Below are positions 55,700 through 64,000 of a stretch of DNA of 64,000 nucleotides, one piece after another. Below the pieces are notes generated by a model. The model worked only from the letters and a program-made list of their open reading frames with translations. It was not told where the DNA came from and searched no databases. This DNA comes from Apium graveolens (taxonomy: Eukaryota; Streptophyta; Magnoliopsida; Apiales; Apiaceae). Numbering within the stretch: position 1 is the first letter of the stretch; every line of letters begins with the position of its first letter. A program made the position numbers and the translations under genes. The stretch is from assembly GCF_009905375.1 (NCBI RefSeq), contig NC_133653.1:91561671-91625670 (forward strand), read 5' to 3'.

Positions 55700-57823
55700 A
55701 TATGGTTATAGTTTTCAAAACTATTAATTGAATAAGGTTTATTTGATAACTTTATTTTATTAATGAATATTATCTTGAATATTCATTCGAGGACTTATGA
55801 CTCCTTTATATTATTTGTTGAATATTACTTGGATATTCATTTGAGGATGTATGACTCCTTTATTTTATTTAATGAATATTATTTATAATATTCATTCGAG
55901 GTATTATGACTCCGCTTATTATTTATTAATATTCTTTATTTTATTAAATAATAATGTTCGATAATCAAACTTACTTTTGATATTCAAATAAAGATATTAC
56001 TTTCGTATAAGTATATCTTTGATTATTTACTATTCATTTCAAGTATAAGTTTTCCAACTTCTACCTCAATTATTCTTTATGGGAATATTATTTAAATAAT
56101 AATCTTCAGATATTTCTTTATATTGAGAATGATTTACTTTATTAAATCGGCATTATTCCAAACACTCTTTAAAGTATTTTCAAGTCTTTAAAATGATTTT
56201 CAAAAGTTAGAGCGGATCCCAAAACTCATTTTTATATTTAAGATCCTCCTTTCGAAGGGGATTTAAATACTCGCTCAAAACCTGAGGGATCCGGCTCTGT
56301 GGTGTGTTTTATATTCGCAACAAGGTTGCTGTTTTGTTAAATGAATTGATTACTTACCCAACACTCGGGAAGTAAAATTCTTTGAACAAGTTAATCCATT
56401 AGCAGGCATCGCCTGGGAAATATCGGTGAGTTCTCCTTTCCAACTAGATACGACTTCTTGGTGGAGCCGTATCAACAAGTTTCTACTTGGGGAAAGGGGG
56501 AATGAGCTTTACGTTTCAGAGTCATGGATTTCATCTGAACTAGGAGTGGCGTAAGTGGTCGAGTGGCGCCGGCCCAGCCTTATTATATTGGCCCAAATGG
56601 CCTGGAAGTTCCGCTAAGGCGGTCCATTCCTTAGGAGTTCAGTGTTCGGTTGACAAGTAAATCCGACAGGTTCTCCACTACATGTAGAAAATGGTGGGGT
56701 TGCACTACTACGACTGATCATCGTAAGTGGTCTTCCTGGCACGGCAAACTCCCGTAATGAGTTCATCATCCAATTGGATATTTCTGCAACACTACCCAGA
56801 GCACTTCGATAGAAAGGCTACGGTTGGGCGATTGTTGAGTGTTGGCAGGGTCAAGTTTTCAAAATGATGTTTGCATCAAATGAAGTATCTCATAACTTCA
56901 TTTTATTTTGATGATATTTTAAAGGTTGAATCTATTCAAGTATTATCTTGTAGTCTCATCTATGTGATGAACTTTTGAACTAATTATAACTTGAACGGTG
57001 GTAGTTCAAGTAGTATTTGGAAAAGGTATAAGTATATTGGAGTATCTTGTAACTTCATCTTTTAAACTTATATTTAGTAAATGATTATCTTATGCATGAC
57101 AAAGATTTTCAGAAAAACGTTGAGACAAGGTTAGATATATTGGATCACCTTGCAACGGTATTTTTATACAGTTATAGACTGGAACTCTGTGTGTATTATG
57201 CATGGAAGAGGACTTCCAATATTTTGAAAAGTATATATATATATATACTGAATATTTTGCGACTTCATCGCATTAAGATATCAACTTGGTTCATTTCTTC
57301 TTAACCAAGACTTTCTTGAGTACTATGAGAATGCTCATATATTGTAAGTTATTATAAATATTATTTTGGTGGGCTTGTTGCTCACCCTTGCTTTCTTCTT
57401 TCATCACACAACATCAGATAGGCAAGATGAACAGGACCAAGCTCCCAATTCGCGAGCGGATAGGAAACGTTCCGCAGTTTCCTATAGGCGTTGATGTCGC
57501 TGTAGCTGAGGTAGGAACTACCAATAGGCTAGGCTTTCAACTTTTGATGTATCAGATTATGTATATTTATGAATTGTAATAATGGCAAAGAATTGTAAAT
57601 TTATTCAGAAAACCTTTTAAGGTGTATTGGCAGATAATTGTGGAAATAAAATGACTTGTGATTATTTTTGGATGTTCATATCTGAGACTATAACGTGTGG
57701 TGTGTGTGTTTATTGTGGGGTCACAGTACAGAGTAGTTGATTAATTATTAAGATTGGGTGTTATTAAGGGAAATGGAACTCGTGACAATCCGGATCCCCG
57801 ACCCCGGATTTGGGGGTGTTACA
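53602..57823 (+). repeat. E3 right LTR (3' LTR, 4222 bp)
   Basis: Same ends as the left LTR. Contains an extra block of about 200 bp at 56651-56849 (TTGACAAGTAAATCCGACAG to GTTGGCAGGG) bounded by sequence continuous in the left LTR, and slightly different AT-run lengths near 55668. H3-like ORF at 57427-57579, hairpin just upstream. Confidence 0.93.
57427..57579 (+). CDS. Histone H3 tail-like LTR ORF, E3 right LTR (diverged)
   Basis: Identical in translation to the left-LTR copy (MNRTKLPIRERIGN start). Donor GAG|GTAGGA at 57510/57511. In a 3' LTR it would not be joined to element sequence. Confidence 0.35.
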   Translation: MNRTKLPIRERIGNVPQFPIGVDVAVAEVGTTNRLGFQLLMYQIMYIYEL

Positions 57824-59023
57824 TATACTACCACCAACAATCAACATATCATCATCAACACACTAACTTCTCTCAAGAATATCATGTTCTTGAGGCAACA
57901 ACAATCAACCTTAAATCTACTTAGCTAAACATCAAGATTTCAACAATACCACCACTAAAACTATGTTTACAACTACATACTAAAAGGATCTTGAACTTAA
58001 ATCTTAAATAAAGTTGGGTCAAATATTTTTACCTTTCTTGAGAGCTTGAGATGTGTTCTTGATGATGTTGAAGTCTTGGGAGTTCTTAGTATGGTTTTTG
58101 GAACCTAAAACAACCATTGAAATCAAGAAACCAAAGAAGAGTTACTATTCACACTATTCATTATCAACTTTCTTGATTTTATTTCACCCATCAAACCTTG
58201 ATAAAAAGAGCTCAAAGATTTATCTTACCTTATTTTGGTTGTTAGGAATATTGACAATTAATGGGAGGATTTATCCATGGCTAGAGCTTGAAGGTTTGAT
58301 TTTGATTTCTTTGTTTAAAGAAAAGGGCCGAATGGGTGTTCTTGGGAGAGAAAGAGAAATTTTTTTTGTTGCTTCTTGGAATAATGTAAGTGATAGCTTG
58401 TGATATCTTATATTGATTTGTTATTCTCTAGTTTAGATCCTAGGATTTTATTCTTGTTACAAATCTTGGAGACAAATCTAACTAGGCTTCCTAGTTTACA
58501 AGCTAAGCCACTTGTTTAGCCCTTTAGCTCACTATTTGCTTAGCCTTGGTTGATCATCCTATACCTTAGCTCACTATTTGATAAAGTAACCATGGTTACT
58601 TTGTTACCATGGTTAGTTAGTGCGTTACGTTTATTTAATCGTTTACGCGTTCGCTCGGTCGCTTAAACGTTTTCGTAATACTTCCTCGTAAATGGTTCGC
58701 GACGTAATTCCTTTCGTATTTATTTCTTAAGTTTTGAATTACCATACTTGGATATAAATCGGTAGGGTTTTAAATTCATAATTATATTGTGATTCCCGTA
58801 ATCGTCGATGATTCGTAAATATGGTCAATTTTCAAAGTTCGTTTTCTTCGAAAACTAATAGCATTTACATACACTCATTTGGTACGTATAATCAAAATAT
58901 CAACTCTGAAACTCATTTTCTCATGCACTACATAGTGTGGGATAAAAAGTTTTCCCCGTCCGTCAGGGTTACTATTCATTAAACGTTTTACAAGGTCTCA
59001 AAAATTCGAGTTATTATATTGTC

Positions 59024-59278
59024 AACCATCTTTTCTGGTTCTCCTGCAACAGAAACAACTACCTTCATTGGTTAATGAGGACCATCATAAATCCTGTTTA
59101 GATATTCAGGATCTGTGGCTTCCAAACACATGGCCATCCTGACTTTACAGATTGGATATTCATGTATCTTCAAGATTGGCACCTTGATTGCTTCATAACT
59201 ACTTATAATACTGCTAATCTGTGATGTGGTTGGGGTTGTTGGTTTTGGATTATATGGTTCTTCTTCTTTGTCTGACAT
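59024..59278 (-). pseudogene. Copia gag N-terminus
   Basis: ATG 59278 opens MSDKEEEPYNPKPTTPTTSQ, then SSYEAIKVPILKIHEYPICK, MAMCLEATDPEYLNRIYDGPH, a stop at 59072, and PMKVVVSVAGEPEKMVD up to the E2 junction. The target duplication and reading frame join it to 41448 leftward. Amino-terminal part of the SIRE-like gag. Confidence 0.85.
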
Positions 59279-59324
59279 TGTAGATTGATTTTCAGATCTT
59301 AAACTGTTTGTATGTTAACAGCAA

Positions 59325-59336
59325 GCTCTGATACCA
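59325..59336 (-). other. Primer binding site (initiator tRNA-Met), copia
   Basis: TGGTATCAGAGC on the minus strand, two bases from the LTR. Confidence 0.9.
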
Positions 59337-59338
59337 AT

Positions 59339-59843
59339 TGTTAGCCCCGTAATCAAGTGTAGAGTGGGGGTGGATACAGTTTATGCAATCAATTCGACAA
59401 AGCTTCAACAGAAACAAATAGTTTTTATATTAACTGATAAAAACTATTTACAAACTTACTCTTTCAAAAGGATGAATAAATATCCTTGAAAACTTCTAGG
59501 TTATGCGAATGTTATAACAATGTTCGCAATGCATATAGCATGAACCTAATATGTGCTTTATATAGAGCACAACTACACAATAAAATAAGGAATCCTATTC
59601 TATTACAATAAGGAAACCTATCCATGTATGATTGCTTCTGAGATAAAGTCTTTCACCGCCTTGAATTCCTGCTTTTCTTTTCCATATTAAATAACTACTA
59701 AAGTGACAAATTCTGATGACATCATCTGCTGATCATCAAGTACAGATAGAAGTCCTGATGATGTCACTCTGCAGTAAATGCTGATATAAGTCCTGATATG
59801 AACTTCTGATAGTTTCTGCTGATATCATCAATTATATCTGACA
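59339..59843 (-). repeat. Copia 5' LTR, about 505 bp
   Basis: The inner edge is fixed by the primer binding site (plus strand TGTTAGCCCCG). The outer edge is placed at ATATCTGACA (59843) because TGTTAG/CTGACA form near-perfect terminal inverted repeats; this edge is inferred, since the other LTR is outside the window. The LTR has repeated TCCTGATG/TCTGCTGAT-type short motifs. Confidence 0.6.
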
Positions 59844-60338
59844 AGATAGGAGTTATATTTTTTATTATTTCTGTTTTTTATTTCTACATGGATATGTTTA
59901 TTTTAATTTGGAATGAATAAAGTTGATATCCTTAAGTTATGCCCAGACTTTAAATATTAGTGAGTCTACAACTCTTAACTTGAGCTTGATTATTAATTTA
60001 GTAGATTGCATGGTTTGACAACAAAAATATTATTATGGTAGTGTAGGTCGTAGCCAAGTTACTAGATGATTTATAATATAAAATTATATCCATGCATGCA
60101 GTGGGTTTATCTTATTTGGGTTAGTCTGTAGTAAATTCGAATGACCTATATATTTAAGTTATTAAAATATAAGAGAGAATGTATTGATAAGGTCTAAACA
60201 AAACAAAAGGTGGCTAGAAGAGTGTAGATGGTGACAAGGCTATAGAGAGTGATGAGACTTTGTAAAGTTGTTGGGTGGACACATATCCATCAAGAGTGAT
60301 ATATGTGTATAGTATATCTCACAAGATATTTTAAATTT
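59844..60338. other. Unassigned AT-rich flank
   Basis: About 500 bp with no open frame, repeat or motif I can name. It may be pre-insertion DNA right of the copia element; AGATA (59844-59848) would be its target duplication. Confidence 0.4.
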
Positions 60339-60696
60339 GTTAGGTCAACTGGGTACATACAGAGGGGGGTGAATGTATGTTCTTTATTTTAAATCTAAAA
60401 TCCAGCAGAAATTAAAACTTTAAAATTAAACACAAGAGATTTTATGAAATAATTCTTATATAAAGTAAATAAACCATAAAGGTTTTCTTACACCTTTGAA
60501 TGTAAATTAAAAGTTACACAGAGAAAGAGCCAATATAAAAATATAAGCTATCAAACAAATGGCTTCTTTCTATCACTCTAAAAACCTATAACTCTTATCA
60601 AATAATAATAAATACAATACAAGAGGTCCAAATGGGTTAGGGACACAAGCTCACCCCAAACTTACACAAGAAAGGAGAAATCTAAGACCTTTGGGG
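60339..60696 (+). repeat. Possible LTR fragment (plus strand)
   Basis: Begins TGTTAGGTCAACTGGGTACA followed by CAGAGGGGGGTGAATGT, a start that resembles SIRE-like copia LTRs in general form, then AT-rich sequence. No second copy or target duplication is visible, so this is tentative. Confidence 0.3.
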
Positions 60697-61421
60697 ATGC
60701 ACAGGGCACACACAGTGCAAACTGGTGCTAAAGACACAGTCCCTGCACTCTCTCAAATTCAGTTTGATGTGGCTCCAATAAATGTGGAGACACAGCCAAA
60801 ATCTCTAATAATAGAAGCATCTGAAAAACCATACTCACCAACAAACTCTCTGGAAGTGGATATGATAAACACTTCAATTCCTGATTCCCCTTCTTTAACT
60901 CTGTTGGGGAAGCCAAAATCTAGTGCAAGTGAGCATCATCTTTTAGATGATTTGTTAGCTCACTTGCCAATTCTTTCGGATTCTATTGTGACATCTGTGC
61001 CCCAAATATCATCAATCAACACAGAGTCAACAATAGTTTCTCTTCCCACCTCATTTATTTCTACTCTCTCGATGGATATTGCTCATCCGTCGAGTAGTGG
61101 TTGTATCCCGACGGATAAGCCTAACAGCAGTTATCCGTCGGATAGCATTACCACTCACTCGACGGATATCACTTATCCGTCGAGTATCTCTTCACAACTT
61201 CAAACTTCAATTATTTCAAGTGCAGAAGATTTAGTGGTTGTACAGTCACTCTTAGGACTGAGAGAGGAGAGTGTATTGAGTGAGAGGCTGGGTTGCTCCC
61301 AGGCAAAATGAGAGGAAACGAGTGAAAGTCAGCAATCCATTTATTCAGGATTGGCAAAAGTGAGTGAGAGGAGTCCCACCTTAGTAGGTGAATGTGAGGG
61401 TGTAAGGGTGGGGAGCCAGGG
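60697..61421 (+). pseudogene. Ser/Thr/Pro-rich ORF of unknown function, cut by an LTR
   Basis: ATG 60697 (MHRAHTVQTGAKDTVPALSQ) runs 205 codons to TGA at 61309-61311. The same frame continues open as EETSESQQSIYSGLAKVSER and on to the LTR at 61422, so a single stop and the LTR insertion interrupt a longer gene. Composition is Ser/Thr/Pro/Ile-rich and likely disordered (LGKPKSSASEHHLLDDLLAH). A peptide motif close to STDITYPSS is repeated three times and coincides with three DNA hairpins. I recognise no domain. Position among retroelements suggests a transposon accessory frame, but a host gene fragment cannot be excluded. Confidence 0.45.
61068..61184. repeat. Three successive hairpins with GACGGATA / TATCCGTC stems
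   Basis: 61068-61094 (CTCGATGGAT with ATCCGTCGAG, one G-T mismatch), 61108-61141 (CCGACGGATAA with TTATCCGTCGG) and 61158-61184 (CTCGACGGATA with TATCCGTCGAG). Stems of about 10-11 bp with loops of 5-12 bases, all with the same core, inside an open frame. Confidence 0.85.
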
Positions 61422-62340
61422 TGTAACGACCGAGGAATTATGCTTGTATTATATTATAATAATAATAAATTATGTGTATTATTATGTGATTAAATGTGTT
61501 AAGTCGTTGAACCCTGACTGCTATGTGTTATGTGTTGGTTGTTTTGATCCAAACGTGTTTTGGATATTTATTGAACGTTTTATCGTCAGTTATATATATT
61601 ATATTAAAACCTGTACAGCTCAAAACTATGTTTTAAAAGCCCGTATTTCAAACAAAATCATTGGCCCTATTTTGCCAAAAATGCCCTATACCGTATCGCT
61701 ATTCTGAACCCCTAGACGTTTTACAAATTGACCTTTTTCGCGAAAAACGACTTTTCCGGACCCCTTCGGGTACCAAAAACCCCACAAAAATCACATTTTT
61801 ATTTTTATATGATTATGAAATTATCATATATCATTTTTCTTTGTATTTTTGTATTTTTCACAATTTTTGGGAATTTTTAGTATTTATTTTGTATTTATTG
61901 GATATTTAAAAATTCAATATTAATACCCAAAAATTATAAAAATTGGGGCCAAATATTTTTAATAGGAGTGTAATTAGACCCTTAATTTTATTTAGGGGTA
62001 TTATTTTACATAGTATAAATATCTGATTTTTCAGTAATTATCTATTAATTAATTATAAAAAAAAATCAAAAAATAATTCAGAAAATTCAGAAAGGGGGAT
62101 TAGGGTTCTTGAAGTTCCTGGAATTAAAGCTAAGTTTGATAGTGATTCTGGCATCCAAATCAGTCGTGTGAGTACTCGTTTTGAAGCTTATGATCTGTAG
62201 TTTCTGATTATGCAAATGTTTTTGTTGCCTGATTTCTTGATTTTTGATTCGTATTTTCGGTTTTAATTCTTGAATTCGGGTTTTGATTTCTAGTTATTGT
62301 TTGATGTTATGGTTGTTAGAAACGTTTAGATCGTCATTTT

Positions 62341-62660
62341 TCCTGTCGATTGGTACCGGGTTTGCTGAGTTTCGTGTTGAGTTCGTGGTCGCCGGAAAAC
62401 GCCGTCAACGGCGGCTGTGTTTCGGTTTCTGGGTTGGTGGTCGACGAGGACGAAGGAGAAAGGTGGGGGGACGTCGTCTATGTTGCTGTGCCTCAGAAAC
62501 GCAGAAGAATCGAACTGAAATCACTCGATTTGACTGTGTTTTGGTTCGCCGGAGTTTTCGTCGCCGGTGCCGAGTTCAGGCAGCCGGCCGGCGTGTTCAT
62601 GTTCAACCCGGCGTCGACCCGGTTTCCAACCCGGTTTCGACCCGGGTTTGATCCTAAAAG
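62341..62660 (+). other. GC-rich island inside the AT-rich LTR
   Basis: Contains GTCGCCGGAAAACGCCGTCA then ACGGCGGC, CGCCGGAG and a repeated ACCCGGTTTC/GACCCGG block (about 62607-62650). Two overlapping plus frames are open (62283-62651 and 62350-62727), but neither resembles a known protein to me. It could be a captured host promoter/leader or exon fragment, or a native LTR regulatory block. Confidence 0.4.
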
Positions 62661-62689
62661 TCCAACCCCTGTTCCTGTTTTTGTGTTTC

Positions 62690-63430
62690 TGATTAAATTA
62701 ATAATTTATTTATATTTTAGTAATTAAAAATCAGTTTTAATAATTCTAATAATTAATTAAAAATTAGTTTTAAATTCTGAAAAATAGTATTATTAATTTC
62801 TAAGTTATTTTATTAATTTACAAATTCTAATTTAATTATTTAATTATTTAATTATTTATCTAATTATTTATTAGTTATCTAATTAATTAATAATTGGGTA
62901 ATTAATTAATAATTAGGTAATTAATTAATAAATAAGAATTAGAAATAATTAAGTGATATGATTAATAATCTAATAATTAGTTAATAATGCGAATAGTAAT
63001 TCGATAATTAGAATTATTATTCGACCGATAATTGTTCGAAGAATATCGTAATAATTATTCGTATCTAATAATTAAATATAGATAATCAAGTGATTAATTA
63101 ATCGTATAGGTATAGTAATAATAGCGATTCGATAGTTATTCGAGAATTGCGAGTAGCTCGTAGTTATACGAATGATTAATCGTTAAATGATTTATAATTC
63201 GAGTAATTTGTAGTTATTCGATAAATAGCGTATCGGTTATTAAGTTGATTGATTATTTGTAAATAATCGATCTAATCGAATAAATATCGATAAGTTATAA
63301 ACATTATAATAAATTGTGATTAATCCTGATAATTAGAGATTTATTATTTTAGATTATTAAATAAGCAATTATTAATTATTTATTAGTTATTTATTTATTC
63401 AATATTTAAAAAGTGATTAATTATTTCGAT
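62690..63430. repeat. TAATTA-rich low-complexity tract
   Basis: Hundreds of bases built of TAATTAATTA/ATTATTTAATTA-type words with many small inverted repeats; later part interspersed with TTCGA/TCGATA words. Part of the LTR at 61422; nothing coding. Confidence 0.8.
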
Positions 63431-64000
63431 AATTAATCACATAATTTTCAATAAATCGTAACTTCTTCATTTTAACTCCAAAAATTATAAAAAAATTATT
63501 TTTGACTTTGATTTTTCTTAAATAATTATGTAAAAATTATTTTAGGATTTAAAAGGTTGTAATAATTATTTATATTGAATAATAAATTAAATCATCCGTA
63601 TTTACTTCATAACAATTCAACCGTTAGTCCAATTTGAGTGAAACGAAGACCTCTAGACTCAGAAAAATGAGACGAATCCAATAAAAATGGTTGTAAGTTA
63701 TAATTTCTTCTGAAAAAGAGTGGTTTGGTGATAATTGATAGTTCGTAGGTCCTAGTAGGGAGATAATTGAGCCGAATAAATCCCGAAAAATTATAATAAA
63801 ATCATATACGACTAGTAATGCAGGTATAAGACCAGAATTGATTCTAAAAATAATTATAAATTTAGAAATTAATTATGTGCTTTACGTGCTACGTGCTTTA
63901 TGTGATTATGTGAATAGATGTGCTGTATAAATGTATGTATATATATATATATATGCGAGTCAGATAGAAACGCATGGGTAGACTGATAAGGTTGCGTGAT

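Larger units (their letters stand above)
44010..57823 (+). mobile_element. E3: chromovirus with good LTRs and degenerate interior, 13.8 kb
   Basis: Flanked by TATAC (44005-44009 and 57824-57828). LTRs are 44010-48023 and 53602-57823, with TG/CA ends, primer binding site and polypurine tract. The LTRs are highly similar, apart from about 200 bp present only in the right one (about 56651-56849). The interior (48024-53601) has no long open frame: gag, protease, RT and integrase remnants are full of stops, and an extra pol segment lies ahead of gag. The contrast suggests it was already defective when it inserted and was moved by proteins of another copy. Confidence 0.93.
41449..59018 (-). mobile_element. 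E2: solo LTR of a chromovirus, split by E3
   Basis: Parts are 41449-44009 and 57829-59018, about 3.75 kb in all, the length of one LTR. Target duplication TTGTC flanks it (41444-41448, 59019-59023). On the minus strand it begins TATAATAACTCGAATTTTTG, alignable with E3's TGTAATAACCCCAATTTTTG; its terminal TG has become TA by one transition. It ends GGGGCGCCACA. No internal region remains, so it is a recombination product. It carries the H3-like ORF and hairpin, a (CA)n run at about 41568-41583 and an (AT)n run at about 42508-42538. Confidence 0.85.
37592..59843 (-). mobile_element. SIRE-like Ty1/copia element, oldest layer, interrupted
   Basis: Visible parts are 37592-41448 and 59024-59843, separated by E2 and E3. 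Deleting 41449-59023 restores gag reading through MVDKDRKDYTPEDL. Minus-strand order from right: LTR, primer binding site, gag with CCHC knuckle, protease, integrase, start of RT; it is then cut by E0, and its remainder lies left of the window. A long gag with a coiled-coil/charged C-terminal extension fits the SIRE lineage. Many stops and frameshifts: a dead, old copy. Confidence 0.85.
61422..64000 (+). repeat. Start of another chromovirus LTR, truncated by the window
   Basis: TGTAACGACCGAGGAATTA resembles the family-A LTR start on its own strand (TGTAACGACCGAGAATTTT). The five bases before it (CAGGG, 61417-61421) are the predicted target duplication. At least 2579 bp is visible without reaching the far end. 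Very AT-rich except for a GC-rich island at about 62341-62660. Orientation is plus; any H3-like ORF would lie beyond 64000. Confidence 0.75.

Noticed and set aside
58053..58403. 116-aa plus frame near the right part of E2
   Set aside because: Antisense to the LTR and AT-rich, with no similarity I know; not supported as a gene.
61351..61707. 118-aa plus frame crossing the LTR start
   Set aside because: Its first half is the tail of the unknown ORF and its second half is LTR sequence; a chimera created by insertion.
1..64000. CRISPR arrays, tRNA or rRNA genes, bacterial operons
   Set aside because: No spaced direct repeats, cloverleaf-like sequences or rRNA motifs were seen; TGGTATCAGAGC occurrences are primer binding sites, not tRNA genes.

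Overview
The window is plant nuclear DNA made of nested LTR retrotransposons. I found no host gene, rRNA or tRNA. Ty3/gypsy chromoviruses with a C-terminal integrase chromodomain (Tekay/Del type), long AT-rich LTRs of 3.8-4.5 kb, a SIRE-like Ty1/copia element and initiator-tRNA-Met primer binding sites point to a heterochromatic region of a flowering plant, probably a eudicot. The species cannot be read from the sequence.

Layout. Positions 1 to about 59843 are one nested stack. The oldest visible layer is a SIRE-like copia element on the minus strand (37592-41448 plus 59024-59843). Its RT region was hit by gypsy element E0 (plus strand, only 36957-37591 visible). E0's integrase was hit by family-A gypsy, which is now a tandem LTR-internal-LTR-internal-LTR array (minus strand, 1-36956, left end outside the window). 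The third LTR of that array was hit by gypsy E1 (minus, 23081-36229, target duplication ACGGT). E1 is almost intact, with a single in-frame TAG in gag-pol. Separately, the copia gag was hit by E2, now a solo LTR (minus, target duplication TTGTC), and E2 was hit by gypsy E3 (plus, 44010-57823, target duplication TATAC). E3 has well-preserved LTRs but a wrecked, reordered interior.

Right of 59843 lie about 500 bp of unassigned AT-rich DNA, a possible LTR fragment, a Ser/Thr-rich open frame of unknown function with three hairpin-forming repeats, and from 61422 the start of another chromovirus LTR that runs off the window.

Most interesting observation. In four different chromovirus families here the LTR carries a short ORF, just after a conserved small hairpin, whose first ten residues align without gaps to the histone H3 N-terminal tail. 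Family A has TARKS and E1 has KQTARKT at exactly the H3 positions; E2 keeps TARK; E3 keeps RTK. Each ORF then meets a GT splice-donor-like site in phase 0. In family A a strong branch point, pyrimidine tract and AG lie beyond the primer binding site and would join it in frame to a second acidic/helical ORF upstream of gag. This predicts a spliced, PBS-less subgenomic mRNA encoding a protein with a histone-tail-like N-terminus, in elements whose integrase carries a chromodomain. I do not recall a published description of this.

Other structure: the middle LTR of the tandem array is a mosaic that records an unequal crossover, and E3 looks like a defective element mobilised in trans.
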